Below, in pieces: positions 18,344-27,509 of a stretch of DNA of 64,000 bases (its first letter is position 1; every line of letters begins with the position of its first letter). Made by a program: the position numbers and the translations under genes. This DNA is from JAWKOK01 sp963698255. Lineage in GTDB: Bacteria > Chloroflexota > Anaerolineae > Caldilineales > Caldilineaceae. Below the pieces are notes generated by a model. The model saw only the letters and a list, made by a program, of their open reading frames with translations. It was not told the DNA's origin and made no database searches. The stretch is from the NCBI GenBank assembly GCA_963698255.1, contig CAVOQD010000004.1:1-64000 (forward strand). The letters are read 5' to 3'.

Positions 18344-18709
18344 TCATTGAGCTGACACGATTTCGTTTAGACGGTACTGCACCATTCTGCGGATCAAATC
18401 GCATGGGATTGGCTGATTGAGCGGGAATTGAACCGAACCTTGTGCAGACTTGAATCCTTCCAACTCATCCTGAAATTGTTCAATTGCGGTTGGATACGGG
18501 TAGAAACCTATGTGTTTCTTGAACGCAGCAAACATGATCTGGCTGTCTCTTTTCCCATCCTTGACCAAGCTGATTGCGGGTATGTTGTAGTTGATGGTCT
18601 CTTCCGCTTCAGAAGCCAAACCATGGATGACAGAGCGTATCTCTTGGAGGATCGGCTGGACCTCCTCCGGCTGCGCTGAGATATATTCATCGACCCTGGC
18701 AGAACTCAT
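18344..18709 (-). CDS. DUF1801 family protein (YdhG-like)
   Basis: A 121-residue cytoplasmic protein. Family features are the opening YISAQPEEVQPILQEIR, the central FAAFKKHIGFYPYP and the end GSVQFPLNQPIPCDLIRRMV. DUF1801 proteins share the fold of the frataxin-like iron chaperone domain (Fra/YdhG); the exact role is unproven. It is full length for the family and stands alone. Confidence 0.85.
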   Translation of the reverse strand: MSSARVDEYISAQPEEVQPILQEIRSVIHGLASEAEETINYNIPAISLVKDGKRDSQIMFAAFKKHIGFYPYPTAIEQFQDELEGFKSAQGSVQFPLNQPIPCDLIRRMVQYRLNEIVSAQ

Positions 18710-18925
18710 GACATTTTCGTCAATAGCCCGCCCACGAGAATGTGTCTGTGGGCTAGCGAGCAGACAAGGTGATCATCCTGAATTCTTGAAACGCGACGAT
18801 GAGGAGATCGCGATCCTCCATTGGTCACGGCGACGCACGGCTGGAGGGCAGCGTTGATTGGTCTGAATTGGAAATACCTTGACTGCTACATGCTGCAAAA
18901 TGGCTAACTGAAACCGCTTGCAGTT

Positions 18926-19240
18926 CTATGCCGGCTGAAGTGTTTGGATACGTGTAACGTCATCTTCGATAAGCTGTGCTGTATCCCACAGATCAACTGC
19001 CCTCTGTGCGTTTAGCCAAAATTCCGGTGAATTGCCGAACAGCTTCGCCAACCGCAATGCCATTGAAGGGCTAACGCTGCGTCGTTCGCGCAGTAGCTCA
19101 TTGATTGACTGGCGGGAAACGCCGATCGCTTCGGCAAGACTTGTTGCTGTGAGGCCAAAGTCGGGCAGAAAATCTTCGCGCAGCATCTCCCCTGGGTGGG
19201 TTGGCCGACGATTTATGCGAATTGTATTTGGAATGCTCAT
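18926..19240 (-). CDS. higA: HigA-family antitoxin
   Basis: A 104-residue XRE-type helix-turn-helix protein. RRPTHPGEMLREDFLPDFGL is the classic HigA opening, and the HTH is SLAEAIGVSRQSINELL. It neutralises the HigB RNase and represses the operon in known systems. It starts 15 bases after the higB stop. The order is toxin first, antitoxin second, as is usual for HigBA. Confidence 0.92.
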   Translation of the reverse strand: MSIPNTIRINRRPTHPGEMLREDFLPDFGLTATSLAEAIGVSRQSINELLRERRSVSPSMALRLAKLFGNSPEFWLNAQRAVDLWDTAQLIEDDVTRIQTLQPA

Positions 19241-19255
19241 AGCTGTTTCACAACC

Positions 19256-19537
19256 TCAGTGATAGTCACAAACTTCGACATCGTAGGCATCGCCGTCGAC
19301 AAATCGGAAGCAGATACGCCATTGATCGTTGATCGAGATGGAATATTGTCCTTTGCGGTCTCCTTCAAGAGCATGCAATCGATTTCCTGGAGGCACTCGC
19401 AAATCTTCCAGCCTCGTTGCGAGATTGATGTATTCAAGTTTGCGTGCGGCGCGTTTCGCAACGTCTGGTGGGAAGCGCCTCGCCTTGCCGTTGATATAGA
19501 GATCTTGCGTTCGTCTATCGGCAAATGACTTGATCAT
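19256..19537 (-). CDS. higB: HigB-family toxin (RelE superfamily)
   Basis: A 93-residue RelE-fold mRNA interferase of the HigB/killer-protein type. Recognisable parts are MIKSFADRRTQDLY, LEDLRVPPGNRLHALEGDR and the C-terminal QWRICFRFVDGDAYDVEV. In known members it cleaves mRNA on the ribosome. It is first gene of the pair with the antitoxin just downstream. Full length, no decay seen. Confidence 0.92.
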   Translation of the reverse strand: MIKSFADRRTQDLYINGKARRFPPDVAKRAARKLEYINLATRLEDLRVPPGNRLHALEGDRKGQYSISINDQWRICFRFVDGDAYDVEVCDYH

Positions 19538-19712
19538 TACACGGATTGTATTCTGTCACGTGACGATTGTCAATCGCATCTTTTATGCCTGACAGCCCGC
19601 CAACGAGGGCGTCAGCCGCCAAAGAGTGTCACGTAACATACGTGAAAGGAGCTATCCTAGATCGGCTGGACGCGTTGTTGGGCAGTGGTGACCGGAATCA
19701 GCTTTCGAGCAC

Positions 19713-20033
19713 TCATTTGAGTGGGACAATCAACCGTGGAATCTCTTCGTCGACTGTCCTCCATACGATATCAGGGTTGATGTCGAAGTAGCCGTGGATC
19801 AGTCGGTTGCGCATGGCCACGATGTTGGGCCATGGAATGTCCGGTGCATCTGCACGTACGTCGTCTGATACCTTGCCGGCAGCTTCACCGATGATTTCGA
19901 TGCACTTCACCAATGCCAGGAGCAACATTCGATCTCGGTACAAATCGTTGCGCTCATGATTTTCGGCAAATGCAAGTGCCTCTTGGCCGGCATCAAGCAT
20001 ATGCTGCAAGCGCACGCGGTCTTCACGCTGCAT
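19713..20033 (-). CDS. hepT: HepT-like RNase toxin (DUF86)
   Basis: HEPN-family protein of about 106 residues. The RNase motif R-x4-H-x-Y is present as RNRLIHGY. In characterised pairs the MntA partner AMPylates the Tyr of this motif to silence the RNase. ATG at 20033 gives MQREDRVRLQHML and overlaps the end of mntA by 11 bases; the frame is open a little further upstream. The pair forms a type VII toxin-antitoxin module. Confidence 0.9.
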   Translation of the reverse strand: MQREDRVRLQHMLDAGQEALAFAENHERNDLYRDRMLLLALVKCIEIIGEAAGKVSDDVRADAPDIPWPNIVAMRNRLIHGYFDINPDIVWRTVDEEIPRLIVPLK

Positions 20034-20325
20034 ACTGGACCTCGGCAGCGGTCTGCACTTCGTCACGGAAGTAGCGGCTCAGATCCAGTGGCGTACGCAA
20101 ATCGACCTGCCTTCCGGCCAGCAGTTCAGATAACTCGAGTTCCATACCGGCAAGTGCAATCAATCCAGGCTCATGGCCTGACTCGAATTCTACCAGCAGA
20201 TCGATGTCGCTGTCCGGCCGGTGTGATTCTGTCTGCATCGATCCAAATAAGGACAGTCGCGCAATATGATGACGGTGACAGAATTCAGCTAGCGTACTGG
20301 TCGTAATTGGGAGTCGTTGGTTCAT
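20023..20325 (-). CDS. mntA: MntA-like minimal nucleotidyltransferase antitoxin
   Basis: A 100-residue nucleotidyltransferase. The GS-x10-D-x-D signature is seen as LFGS, then DSDIDLLVEF. In the HepT/MntA system it adds AMP to the toxin. It is upstream of and overlapping hepT, so the two are co-translated. Residues of the active site are intact. Confidence 0.9.
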   Translation of the reverse strand: MNQRLPITTSTLAEFCHRHHIARLSLFGSMQTESHRPDSDIDLLVEFESGHEPGLIALAGMELELSELLAGRQVDLRTPLDLSRYFRDEVQTAAEVQYAA

Positions 20326-20595
20326 CTTGCACCTCTGCCCTTGCGTCCGCCATCAATGGAAACAACTACGGCTATCATTATGGCAGAAAAGCCGAGCCTG
20401 TATTGCTCGTCTTTGATCCATTTCCACTGCCCATAATGGCCACAGCGTTGCGTTCATTGTAGCGAAGGTTGAGGGCGACAGCAGGGAAGTCAAATGCAAT
20501 CCATTTGTTGCAGGCCCACATCTCGGTCATAGTCGAGAAAGGCAACGACTGCCGAATGTATGAAAGCAAGAGCCTATACTGAATGCATCGCCGCC
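20326..20595. other. Intergenic region without recognised features
   Basis: About 270 bases between mntA and the PHP gene. A minus-strand open frame at 20378-20623 overlaps the PHP stop and has no family look. The mntA promoter is not here but lies at higher coordinates on the minus strand within this gap; no clear boxes seen. Confidence 0.4.
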
Positions 20596-21501
20596 TCAAT
20601 CCAGCCAGATCGGGCTCGTCCACGCCTTGCCGCTGTCTTCATCGCGGACGATGACCCGGCACCAGGGGCTTTCAAAAGAGGAGAGGTCGAATTCGGCCTC
20701 GGTGATGCCGTCGCCCCAAACACGCTGGGCCTTGCTGCCCTTGCCGACCAGGAAGATCCGGTCTGCCGGTGAGCAGCGGACGGTCAAGCGACCGTCCGAG
20801 CCGAAACGGACATTGTCGATTTGCGGCCCGGTGCTTGAGTAGAAGTGGCCGGCCTTCAAGGCAGCAATCAGCGCATCAGGCTCCAGCGTCTCGCTCTTCA
20901 CATGCACCCATCCCCGCTGAAAATCATCGTATTGGTCCATAAAATGGGCGTCGTCGGCCGCGTAGGCAAAATAGCGCAGGCCGCGGTCGGACAGGATGTC
21001 CATCAGATGCCAGCTATCCTGTTTGTCGTTGGCGTCCACGGCGATGCCGTTGAGGATCTCGACGGCATGCACCTCGCCCAACGAACGGGCGTCGGCTTCG
21101 CTCAGCGTGTACCAGTTGGGATGGGCGATGGCCACAAAGGCGCCGACATCCACGGCTCTCTGTGCAAGTTGCGGTCCCGTTTCGTCATCGGTCGGCGGGG
21201 TGAAATCGAGGGGCAGCCCGGCGGCCAGGATATGCCATCGCTCGCCGTTTTCCAACGCCCCTGCGTGGAGTTCCGCGCCCAGGATCGTCGTGAAGTTGTC
21301 GGTTCGGAGCGGGCGGGTGTCGGCCACCGGAAAGCCATAGTTGGGCAAAAAGTGGTCGGTCAGCGCGATAAAGTCGTATCCGGCCTCTCGATAGCGCTGG
21401 CAGACTTTCTCCGGCGTCAGCGCGCCGTCGGATAGGGTCGAGTGGGTGTGAAGGTTGCCTTTCCAAAAGCGGCCGGGCTTGTCGAACGGGAGCGCGTGCA
21501 T
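20596..21501 (-). CDS. PHP-domain metal-dependent phosphoesterase (CehA/McbA-like)
   Basis: A 301-residue PHP-superfamily hydrolase. Metal-binding motifs in order are GNLHTHSTLSDG, ALTDHFL, GAELHAG, AIAHPNW and AYAADDAHF. The C-terminal part is a small beta domain ending TSPIWLD. The family includes carbaryl hydrolase CehA and many uncharacterised phosphoesterases, so the substrate cannot be told. ATG at 21501 has AAGGAA ten bases before it; the open frame extends upstream to 21576 without good support. Its 3' end has a degraded copy at 9181-9294. Confidence 0.85.
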   Translation of the reverse strand: MHALPFDKPGRFWKGNLHTHSTLSDGALTPEKVCQRYREAGYDFIALTDHFLPNYGFPVADTRPLRTDNFTTILGAELHAGALENGERWHILAAGLPLDFTPPTDDETGPQLAQRAVDVGAFVAIAHPNWYTLSEADARSLGEVHAVEILNGIAVDANDKQDSWHLMDILSDRGLRYFAYAADDAHFMDQYDDFQRGWVHVKSETLEPDALIAALKAGHFYSSTGPQIDNVRFGSDGRLTVRCSPADRIFLVGKGSKAQRVWGDGITEAEFDLSSFESPWCRVIVRDEDSGKAWTSPIWLD

Positions 21502-21553
21502 GGCGTTTGGTTTCCTTGATTGATGATGGGAGCAAGTGGTCAGTCTGAGTGGC

Positions 21554-21630
21554 AAAAGATAGAACGCGGATGACACGGATTCGACGGATAGAACCGGATT
21601 TTTCTAGCCCTTATCCGCGGATATCCCGCG
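21554..21630. repeat. Imperfect palindromic CGGATT-type intergenic repeat
   Basis: Contains iterated CGCGGAT/CACGGATTCG/ACGGAT on one side and ATCCGCGG/ATCCCGCG on the other, forming an imperfect stem. Similar sequence lies at 24465-24691 and 56199-56290. Likely a dispersed non-coding repeat family. Confidence 0.5.
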
Positions 21631-21643
21631 TCCTATCCTTACT

Positions 21644-22846
21644 CTAGCTACGATCCGGATCGATGCGACCGTTCATCAGCGGCAGGATGCCAGGCGCGTA
21701 GGTCTTGGCCTTCCACGCGCCGACGCCGGGGAGGCTTTCCAATTCTTTGACCGACTGGGGCGTGTCTTGGGCGATGGTCATGAGAACGCTGTTGCTGAAG
21801 ACGATATCGTCATCGACACCACGCTGTTTGGCAATACTGGAGCGCCAACGGCGCAAGGCTTCATAACGAACCTGGGCGATGCCCTGCAATTGGGGTGGCC
21901 GGCGGTGGCTGGATTCGGGCATCCTCGGCACCGGTCTTGAGCAGCCGTCCTGCGTGGCGGCAAGCAATTGGTCGCCATAGCGCTGGACCTGGTTCGAACT
22001 GAGTCCTTCAATCTTGCGCAGCGACTCTTTGTCTGACGGGCGTTCTGAGGCCAGCCTGCAGAGCACCTGGTCGTTGGCGACCCGGAAGGGCGGGCAGTTG
22101 CGACGCTGCGCCTCGTTCTCGCGCCACTGCCAAACCGCTTCCAGTACCCCGCGATCCTCACGCGGGACCTTGCGGATATTTTTCATCTGCCAGACCGTGC
22201 GTTCGTTGACCGGTCGGTCGGCGTAGTCCAGTTCGGTCAACAGTCGGAAGGCGTCCGCGGCTTCCTCGATTCGGCCCTTTTCCGCAAGCTCTCGCATCTG
22301 CACGGCACGCAACTTGGGCAGATAGTGGGTGTCCATCTGCGCGTAGGCGATCTGCTGCGGTGTCAGCGGGCGCGTGCCCCAGTTGGTGCGCTGCATGCGT
22401 TTATTGCTGTGTACGCCAAACTCGCGCTCCAATATGGCCGCCAGTCCAATGCCCTTCCAGCCCAAAATGCGGGCCGCCAACTGCGTGTCAAACAGATTGG
22501 TGAACTGGAACTGGAAATCGCGCTGCAAGGTGAGGATGTCGTTTTCGGCTGCGTGCAACACCACCTGGATCGCCGGCGAGGAGAAGAGCGTGCCCATTTC
22601 GCTGATCGAGTCAAGGCGAAGCGGATCGACCAGGTAGTCGACAACGCGTCCGGGGTGCGGATTCTGCGGATCGGCAAAGACCGTGAGTTGAATCAAACAG
22701 ACTTTGGGGTAGTAGCTGTAGAGGCTGTCGCTTTCCGTGTCCAGCGCAATCAGGGAATGACGGCTGAGTTCCTCGATCAGACCCATCAATCCCGCGTAGG
22801 TGTAGATGAGCGTTGGGTTGAGCGGTTGGTTGTTCTGGCCTGACAT
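21644..22846 (-). CDS. rnd: Ribonuclease D (HRDC domains)
   Basis: A 400-residue 3'-5' exoribonuclease of the DEDDy group used in tRNA and small RNA maturation. Exonuclease motifs are IALDTESDSLY (D, E), VLHAAENDI (D) and AYAQMDTHYL (Y, D). Two HRDC-type helical regions follow (about residues 215-300 and 320-390); the second has LPGVGAWKAKTYAPGIL. Full length. The start MSGQNNQ fits, and a CGTTCTTGAA-rich gap separates it from the divergent sugar dehydrogenase. Confidence 0.92.
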   Translation of the reverse strand: MSGQNNQPLNPTLIYTYAGLMGLIEELSRHSLIALDTESDSLYSYYPKVCLIQLTVFADPQNPHPGRVVDYLVDPLRLDSISEMGTLFSSPAIQVVLHAAENDILTLQRDFQFQFTNLFDTQLAARILGWKGIGLAAILEREFGVHSNKRMQRTNWGTRPLTPQQIAYAQMDTHYLPKLRAVQMRELAEKGRIEEAADAFRLLTELDYADRPVNERTVWQMKNIRKVPREDRGVLEAVWQWRENEAQRRNCPPFRVANDQVLCRLASERPSDKESLRKIEGLSSNQVQRYGDQLLAATQDGCSRPVPRMPESSHRRPPQLQGIAQVRYEALRRWRSSIAKQRGVDDDIVFSNSVLMTIAQDTPQSVKELESLPGVGAWKAKTYAPGILPLMNGRIDPDRS

Positions 22847-23075
22847 GGAATCCTTGAACCCATTCTTGAACTTGAGTAGCGTCTGTCTGAAACCCCCTTC
22901 AAACTGTACCGCAGCCGCTATAGCGTGTCAAACCGGTGGGCATATGCATGGATACAATTGGCGATAGACGCGCCGTCATGCCTCCCACTTTCGGTACATG
23001 GTCCACTCGTTTGGCGCTGTGGTATGATACGCGGTAGCGATCCATTTTGTACCAATGACCAATAAAGGATGAACT

Positions 23076-24440
23076 ATGTTGGGTAAATATGGGAACCGAC
23101 AAGCGTCGCCCTCATGGCGACCCGGTAGAAGCATGGCCGGCCTTGTCCTGGTCTGGATGTTGCTCTTGCTCTTGTCGTCCGGCCAGGCAATCGCTGCCGC
23201 CGACTCTGCCGATGAGGCCCAAGAGGCTCCTCGGCTGCTCCTCTCGCCCTTTCTCGACGGACTGGAGAGCCCCGTCTTCATGACCTATGCAGGCGACGAC
23301 GGGGGCGACAATCGACTCTTCGTTGTAGAGCGGGCGGGCCGCATCCGGGTTGTCCAGGATGGGCGGCTTCTGGACGAGCCGTTCTTGGATATCCGCGATC
23401 GGGTCGCCACGCCCGGTGAGAGCGGGCTGTTGAGCATGGCGGTTCCGGCCGACTTCGCAACCAGCGGCGTCTTCTATGTCTACTACAATGCGCGGGTTGA
23501 TCTGGCGCCCCCTGCTGTCGAGGGCGAGCCCAATGGCCTCTGCGATTCCAACAGCGGCTGCGACAGCGTGGTGGCGCGCTTCAGATTGAGCGACGACCCC
23601 AACAGGGCGGACCCCGATTCAGAAGAGCAGTTGCTGCTCGTCAATCAACCCTATGCCAATCACAACGGCGGCCAGATCACCTTTGGGCCGGACGGCTATC
23701 TCTATGTGGGCTTGGGCGATGGCGGCAGCGGCGGCGATCCCCACGATCTGGCGCAGAACGGCGATTCGTTGCTGGGCAAGATGTTGCGAATCGAAGTCGG
23801 AAGCGACGGCCCCTACACCGTTCCCGAAACCAATCCCTACGCCCTTGCGCCGGACGCCCATATGCAACGGCTGCCGAGCGTTGAAGGGATGCCGCGTGCG
23901 GAAATCTGGGCCATGGGGCTGCGCAATCCGTGGCGCTATTCGTTCGACCGGCAGACTGCAGATCTGTTCATCGCCGATGTCGGGCAGAACAGCTACGAAG
24001 AGGTCAACTTCCAGCCGGCTTCCAGTCCCGGCGGTGAAAACTACGGCTGGAAGATCCTGGAGGGGAATCACTGCTACGTGGATCCATGCTCAACTGACGG
24101 CTATGTGTTGCCCATCATTGAATACGGCCACTCATTGGGCAATTCCATCACCGGCGGCTATGTCTATCGCGGCGCTGCCTATCCGCTGCTCCAAGGATCC
24201 TATCTTTACGCCGATTTTGGCGTAGGCAAGATCTGGGGCGCGCAGCGGGACGGGAACAATTGGGTCAGTAGTCTGTGGTTGGACACCGGCAGGGCGTATG
24301 CGATTGTGAGCTTTGCGGAAGGTCCAGACGGCGAACTTTACTTGATCGATCTGGCCGGATCCATCTACAGGATCGTCGACCTGGCATCGCTGCAGGCTCG
24401 TCCGACGCAATTGTCTCTGCCGCTTGTGATGAAGAACTGA
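23076..24440 (+). CDS. Secreted PQQ-dependent (soluble aldose) sugar dehydrogenase family protein
   Basis: A 454-residue exported protein with the GSDH/hedgehog-interacting-protein propeller fold. The N-terminus has a signal peptide (LVLVWMLLLLLSSGQAIAA). Motifs include FVVERAGRIRVVQDG, GESGLLSMAV, NHNGGQITFGPDGYLYVGLG, GLRNPWRYSFD, DVGQNSYEEVN and ENYGWKILEG. Known members oxidise aldoses with PQQ at the cell surface; activity here is inferred. The C-terminus QLSLPLVMKN is a tail type I associate with secreted Chloroflexota proteins. AAAGGATG precedes the ATG. Confidence 0.85.
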   Translation: MLGKYGNRQASPSWRPGRSMAGLVLVWMLLLLLSSGQAIAAADSADEAQEAPRLLLSPFLDGLESPVFMTYAGDDGGDNRLFVVERAGRIRVVQDGRLLDEPFLDIRDRVATPGESGLLSMAVPADFATSGVFYVYYNARVDLAPPAVEGEPNGLCDSNSGCDSVVARFRLSDDPNRADPDSEEQLLLVNQPYANHNGGQITFGPDGYLYVGLGDGGSGGDPHDLAQNGDSLLGKMLRIEVGSDGPYTVPETNPYALAPDAHMQRLPSVEGMPRAEIWAMGLRNPWRYSFDRQTADLFIADVGQNSYEEVNFQPASSPGGENYGWKILEGNHCYVDPCSTDGYVLPIIEYGHSLGNSITGGYVYRGAAYPLLQGSYLYADFGVGKIWGAQRDGNNWVSSLWLDTGRAYAIVSFAEGPDGELYLIDLAGSIYRIVDLASLQARPTQLSLPLVMKN

Positions 24441-24741
24441 GGCGATTGCCGCCAATGACTTCTGCCACAGATGCACACAGATTCTGTACGGATGGGGCAC
24501 AGATAATTTTGCCGTTACACCGGCGTCCTAGACTCTGCCGGAGGATATCTGTGAATATCCGAGAGTCTGCTGCAAAAACCACGAATTATACGGATTTCAC
24601 ACTGGAAAAATCCGTGTAATCGGTGAAATCCGTGGTTAAAATCTGTTCTTGCAGTGGACTCATCTGTTGTCCATCTGTGTGCATCTGTGGCTAATTCTTT
24701 CGATTTTCCATGAATACACCACTGAATTGGACGCGCACAAC
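24441..24741. other. Intergenic region filled by a large imperfect inverted repeat
   Basis: Outer arms are perfect over 18 bases: CCACAGATGCACACAGAT (24465-24482) and its complement ATCTGTGTGCATCTGTGG (24673-24690). Inside is a second inverted pair built on ACGGATTTCAC and GTGAAATCCGT. No gene. Similar CGGATT/ATCCG modules occur at 21554 and 56199. The corA promoter must lie in or after this element. Confidence 0.65.
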
Positions 24742-25722
24742 ATGATCCGAACCACATACCGGCATCGATCAGGAACCATTCTGTCCGATCTGACCAATGA
24801 GCAGATTGTGGATGCCATCGGGGATAGCCGCGGGACGCTCTGGGTCGATATGCAGAATCCGACCCCGGAAGAGTACGAGTATGTCCTGCGCAATCTGTTT
24901 CACTTCCATGAACTGGCCATCGAGGATACGATATCGGATGTGCATGGTCCCAAGGTAGACGACTATGGGGATTCCATGTATATTGTGTTCCATGTCATCA
25001 GCCTGGGCGACGAGCGCATGGATATCCATACCGACGAGGTCGACGCGTTCCTGGGACGAAACTATCTTGTCACGGTCCACGACAGTCAGTACGATGTCTT
25101 CGACCGTATGCAGGAGACCCGGAACCATGAACGCAATGGGCTGGCCCGCGGACCGTCGTATCTGCTCTACGAACTGATCGACTTCCAGCTCGATGCGACT
25201 GTCGATCTACTCACTCGGTTTGAGGAGCATCTTGATCTGTTGGGTGACCAAATTTTTGAGAATGCCGGCGCCGACTCCAGCCGCATTCTCAACGATCTGT
25301 TGACGGCCAAGAGCAGCGCCTTGCGACTGCGGCGCGTGTTGGTGCCCCAGCGTGAGGTTTTGGGACGCCTCATGCGCCAGGACTACGCGGTGATATCGGC
25401 CGACCAGCGCATCTACTATCGAGACATCTACGATCACTTGGCTCGGCTTGCAGATCTGGCGGACAGCATGCGCGATCTGGCGACCAGCACCATCGAGACC
25501 CATCTGGCGCTGGTCAACAATCGCATGAACGAGGTCATGAAGGTGTTGACGGTCTTTGCGGCCATCTTCATTCCGTTGACCTTCCTCGCCGGTGTTTACG
25601 GCATGAATTTTGAGTATATGCCGGAGTTGAACAGCCATTGGGCCTATCCGATGATCTGGGTTGTCTTTATCAGTATCGTTGTCGGGATGTTATGGTATTT
25701 TCGACGTCGGCGCTGGATCTGA
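24742..25722 (+). CDS. corA: CorA-family magnesium/cobalt transporter
   Basis: A 326-residue pentameric divalent-cation channel of the inner membrane. The long cytoplasmic N-terminal funnel domain is followed by two C-terminal membrane helices. The selectivity signature YGMNF lies between them (FLAGVYGMNFEYMP). The second helix ends YFRRRRWI, a basic ring near the membrane. ATG at 24742 starts MIRTTYRHR; the frame is open further upstream through the repeat, which is unlikely to be coding. Confidence 0.92.
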   Translation: MIRTTYRHRSGTILSDLTNEQIVDAIGDSRGTLWVDMQNPTPEEYEYVLRNLFHFHELAIEDTISDVHGPKVDDYGDSMYIVFHVISLGDERMDIHTDEVDAFLGRNYLVTVHDSQYDVFDRMQETRNHERNGLARGPSYLLYELIDFQLDATVDLLTRFEEHLDLLGDQIFENAGADSSRILNDLLTAKSSALRLRRVLVPQREVLGRLMRQDYAVISADQRIYYRDIYDHLARLADLADSMRDLATSTIETHLALVNNRMNEVMKVLTVFAAIFIPLTFLAGVYGMNFEYMPELNSHWAYPMIWVVFISIVVGMLWYFRRRRWI

Positions 25723-25784
25723 GGCCACAATGAATCGATCGAAGAAGCTGTGCAGTTTTACCAACTGGAAAGGATACCAACGTT

Positions 25785-26303
25785 GTGACCAACGACCGGG
25801 AATCGCTCCCGCCCATAACGGACGAGATCAAACGTACCTGGCGTCGATCACGGCTCGACACATCCGCCGGCGGAGTCGCCTATCGACGGAAGTCGTCCGG
25901 CGCCGTCGAGATCGCCCTCATCGCCACTCGCGGCGGCGCGCGTTGGCAACTGCCCAAGGGTTCGTGCGAAACAGGCGAATCTTCGATTCAGACAGCCCTG
26001 CGCGAGGTCGCGGAAGAGGTGGGACTGAAAACCAAGCCGGTCAATTTTTTGCAGAAGATCGATTTCTGGTATTGGGATACCTATCGCAAGGATGTACCCG
26101 AACTGGTACACAAGCAGGTCGATTTCTGGCTACTGGAGGTTGTGGACGGCGTCATCACCGATGCCAGCCATGAAGTGGATGATGCGGCATGGTATCCGAT
26201 TGAGGAGGCGCTGGACGTGCTTACCTTCTCGGGCGAGCGGCGCGTCACCGAACAGGCACGGCGTGAACTGCTCGACGGCCAGCAGCAAGCCGGCGACGCT
26301 TGA
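25785..26303 (+). CDS. NUDIX hydrolase
   Basis: A 172-residue nucleoside-diphosphate-X hydrolase. The NUDIX box is complete (G-x5-E-x7-REVAEEVG), read as GSCETGE then REVAEEVGL. The sequence before it, AGGVAYRR and RWQLPKG, is typical of the Ap4A/8-oxo-dGTP type branch; the substrate is not determinable. The start is GTG at 25785, with AAAGGATACC upstream. It ends where the convergent lipoprotein gene ends, with no gap. Confidence 0.88.
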   Translation: MTNDRESLPPITDEIKRTWRRSRLDTSAGGVAYRRKSSGAVEIALIATRGGARWQLPKGSCETGESSIQTALREVAEEVGLKTKPVNFLQKIDFWYWDTYRKDVPELVHKQVDFWLLEVVDGVITDASHEVDDAAWYPIEEALDVLTFSGERRVTEQARRELLDGQQQAGDA

Positions 26304-27509
26304 TCAACGCTGGTAGTCGGCCGCTTCTTCTCGGCCATATCCGGTCAATTCCACATAGCCGCTGCCGTTGACATCCTCGCCCATCATCGTGCCGCTGACA
26401 TCAACAGCCCCCTCCCAGTAGACAAAGCTGACTTTCATCTCCTGATCGCGGACAAGCGGCTCAACCGTCAGATCGATGTTTTGCTTGGGAAACGTTACCT
26501 GCCAGCCCGACGGATAGGTCGCACCGCTGTAGGAACTGGTCCATTCGTCGAGAATCGTCAGATCGAAGTCGTTTGACGAGAGCGTTTCCACACTGCCGTC
26601 AGGCTTGACCAGTGTACCTTCAAACTCGCCGATGGTGTCGCCGTCGACTGTGCGAATCTGGGCAAACATGAGCTTGGCGCCATTGTCCAACTGAACGCTG
26701 AACCAGTCCCAGCCCACCGCATCTTCGCTGAGTGAACTTGTCCCAAATTCGTGATCCATCCAACTGAGTCCCGATACGTCCACACTGCCCGTGGGCGTCG
26801 TGATGGTCCCGCCGGTCTCCAGGCCGACCAAGCTGTAGTAGTAGCTGGCGTTGCCCGCTTCGGCGCTCTTCTGGCTGAGTCCGGCATCGCCGTGCAAGAT
26901 GGCCGCTTGTGTTTCCGTCAGGACAAAGTCGATGGCCACAGGGCCGTCATCGCCGGTCGCTGCCGCCTTCATCTCAAAGCGCCCAGGTTCCACCTCTCGC
27001 ACACTCCAGTCCTCCAGCCAGACCTCAAACGCCGGGTCACCGGTAGCGCCTGCCAGACCGCCTGCGCCGCGGCTATAGCGCTCAAAGCTGTGGTGCCGGT
27101 TGGCGGGCTGGTCGGTGACGGCAAAGTGACCCATGTAGATCTGGTTGGCGGCCAGGTTGGACTGCCGATCCGGACTGTCGGCGCCGGCTGCGCTGCGGAA
27201 GAAAGTGAGCTGATACCCGTAGCGTTCACCGTCCTCATCGGCCAGGTTGCCGGTGAAGTACCACCACTCGGTCTGGAAGGATGGATGGGCGCCATGATCC
27301 TCGGGAAAGGTAAAGTCAATGGGTTCGTAGGCCCGATCAAATCCCTCGGTGTTTGTGCCGCTCAGCGCCTCGACGACGTTGGCGCCCGCGATCTGCGCAG
27401 ACGAAGACGAAGTGCAACTGGTCAGCAGTGGGAGGAGGAATAATAGGAGCAAGCTCAGTGTCCATCGACCTGAACCGTGATGTACTATCTTCGTTCTTGT
27501 GCGGGCCAT
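26304..27509 (-). CDS. Lipoprotein with CrtC/AttH lipocalin-like hydrolase domain
   Basis: A 401-residue predicted exported lipoprotein. The signal ends LLPLLTSCTS (lipobox LTSC). The domain is the two-lobed CrtC/AttH fold (COG5621, predicted secreted hydrolase): FQTEWWYFTGNL, YGYQLTFFRSA and LSWMDHEFGTSSL. CrtC relatives hydrate carotenoids; others are uncharacterised, so the reaction is left open. ATG at 27509 has GAGGAG upstream and starts MARTRTKIVH. Gene runs convergently into the NUDIX gene and divergently from nptA. Confidence 0.83.
   Translation of the reverse strand: MARTRTKIVHHGSGRWTLSLLLLFLLPLLTSCTSSSSAQIAGANVVEALSGTNTEGFDRAYEPIDFTFPEDHGAHPSFQTEWWYFTGNLADEDGERYGYQLTFFRSAAGADSPDRQSNLAANQIYMGHFAVTDQPANRHHSFERYSRGAGGLAGATGDPAFEVWLEDWSVREVEPGRFEMKAAATGDDGPVAIDFVLTETQAAILHGDAGLSQKSAEAGNASYYYSLVGLETGGTITTPTGSVDVSGLSWMDHEFGTSSLSEDAVGWDWFSVQLDNGAKLMFAQIRTVDGDTIGEFEGTLVKPDGSVETLSSNDFDLTILDEWTSSYSGATYPSGWQVTFPKQNIDLTVEPLVRDQEMKVSFVYWEGAVDVSGTMMGEDVNGSGYVELTGYGREEAADYQR

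Noticed and set aside
20378..20623. 81-codon minus-strand ORF downstream of the PHP gene
   Set aside because: Overlaps the PHP 3' end, has no ribosome site and no recognisable composition.
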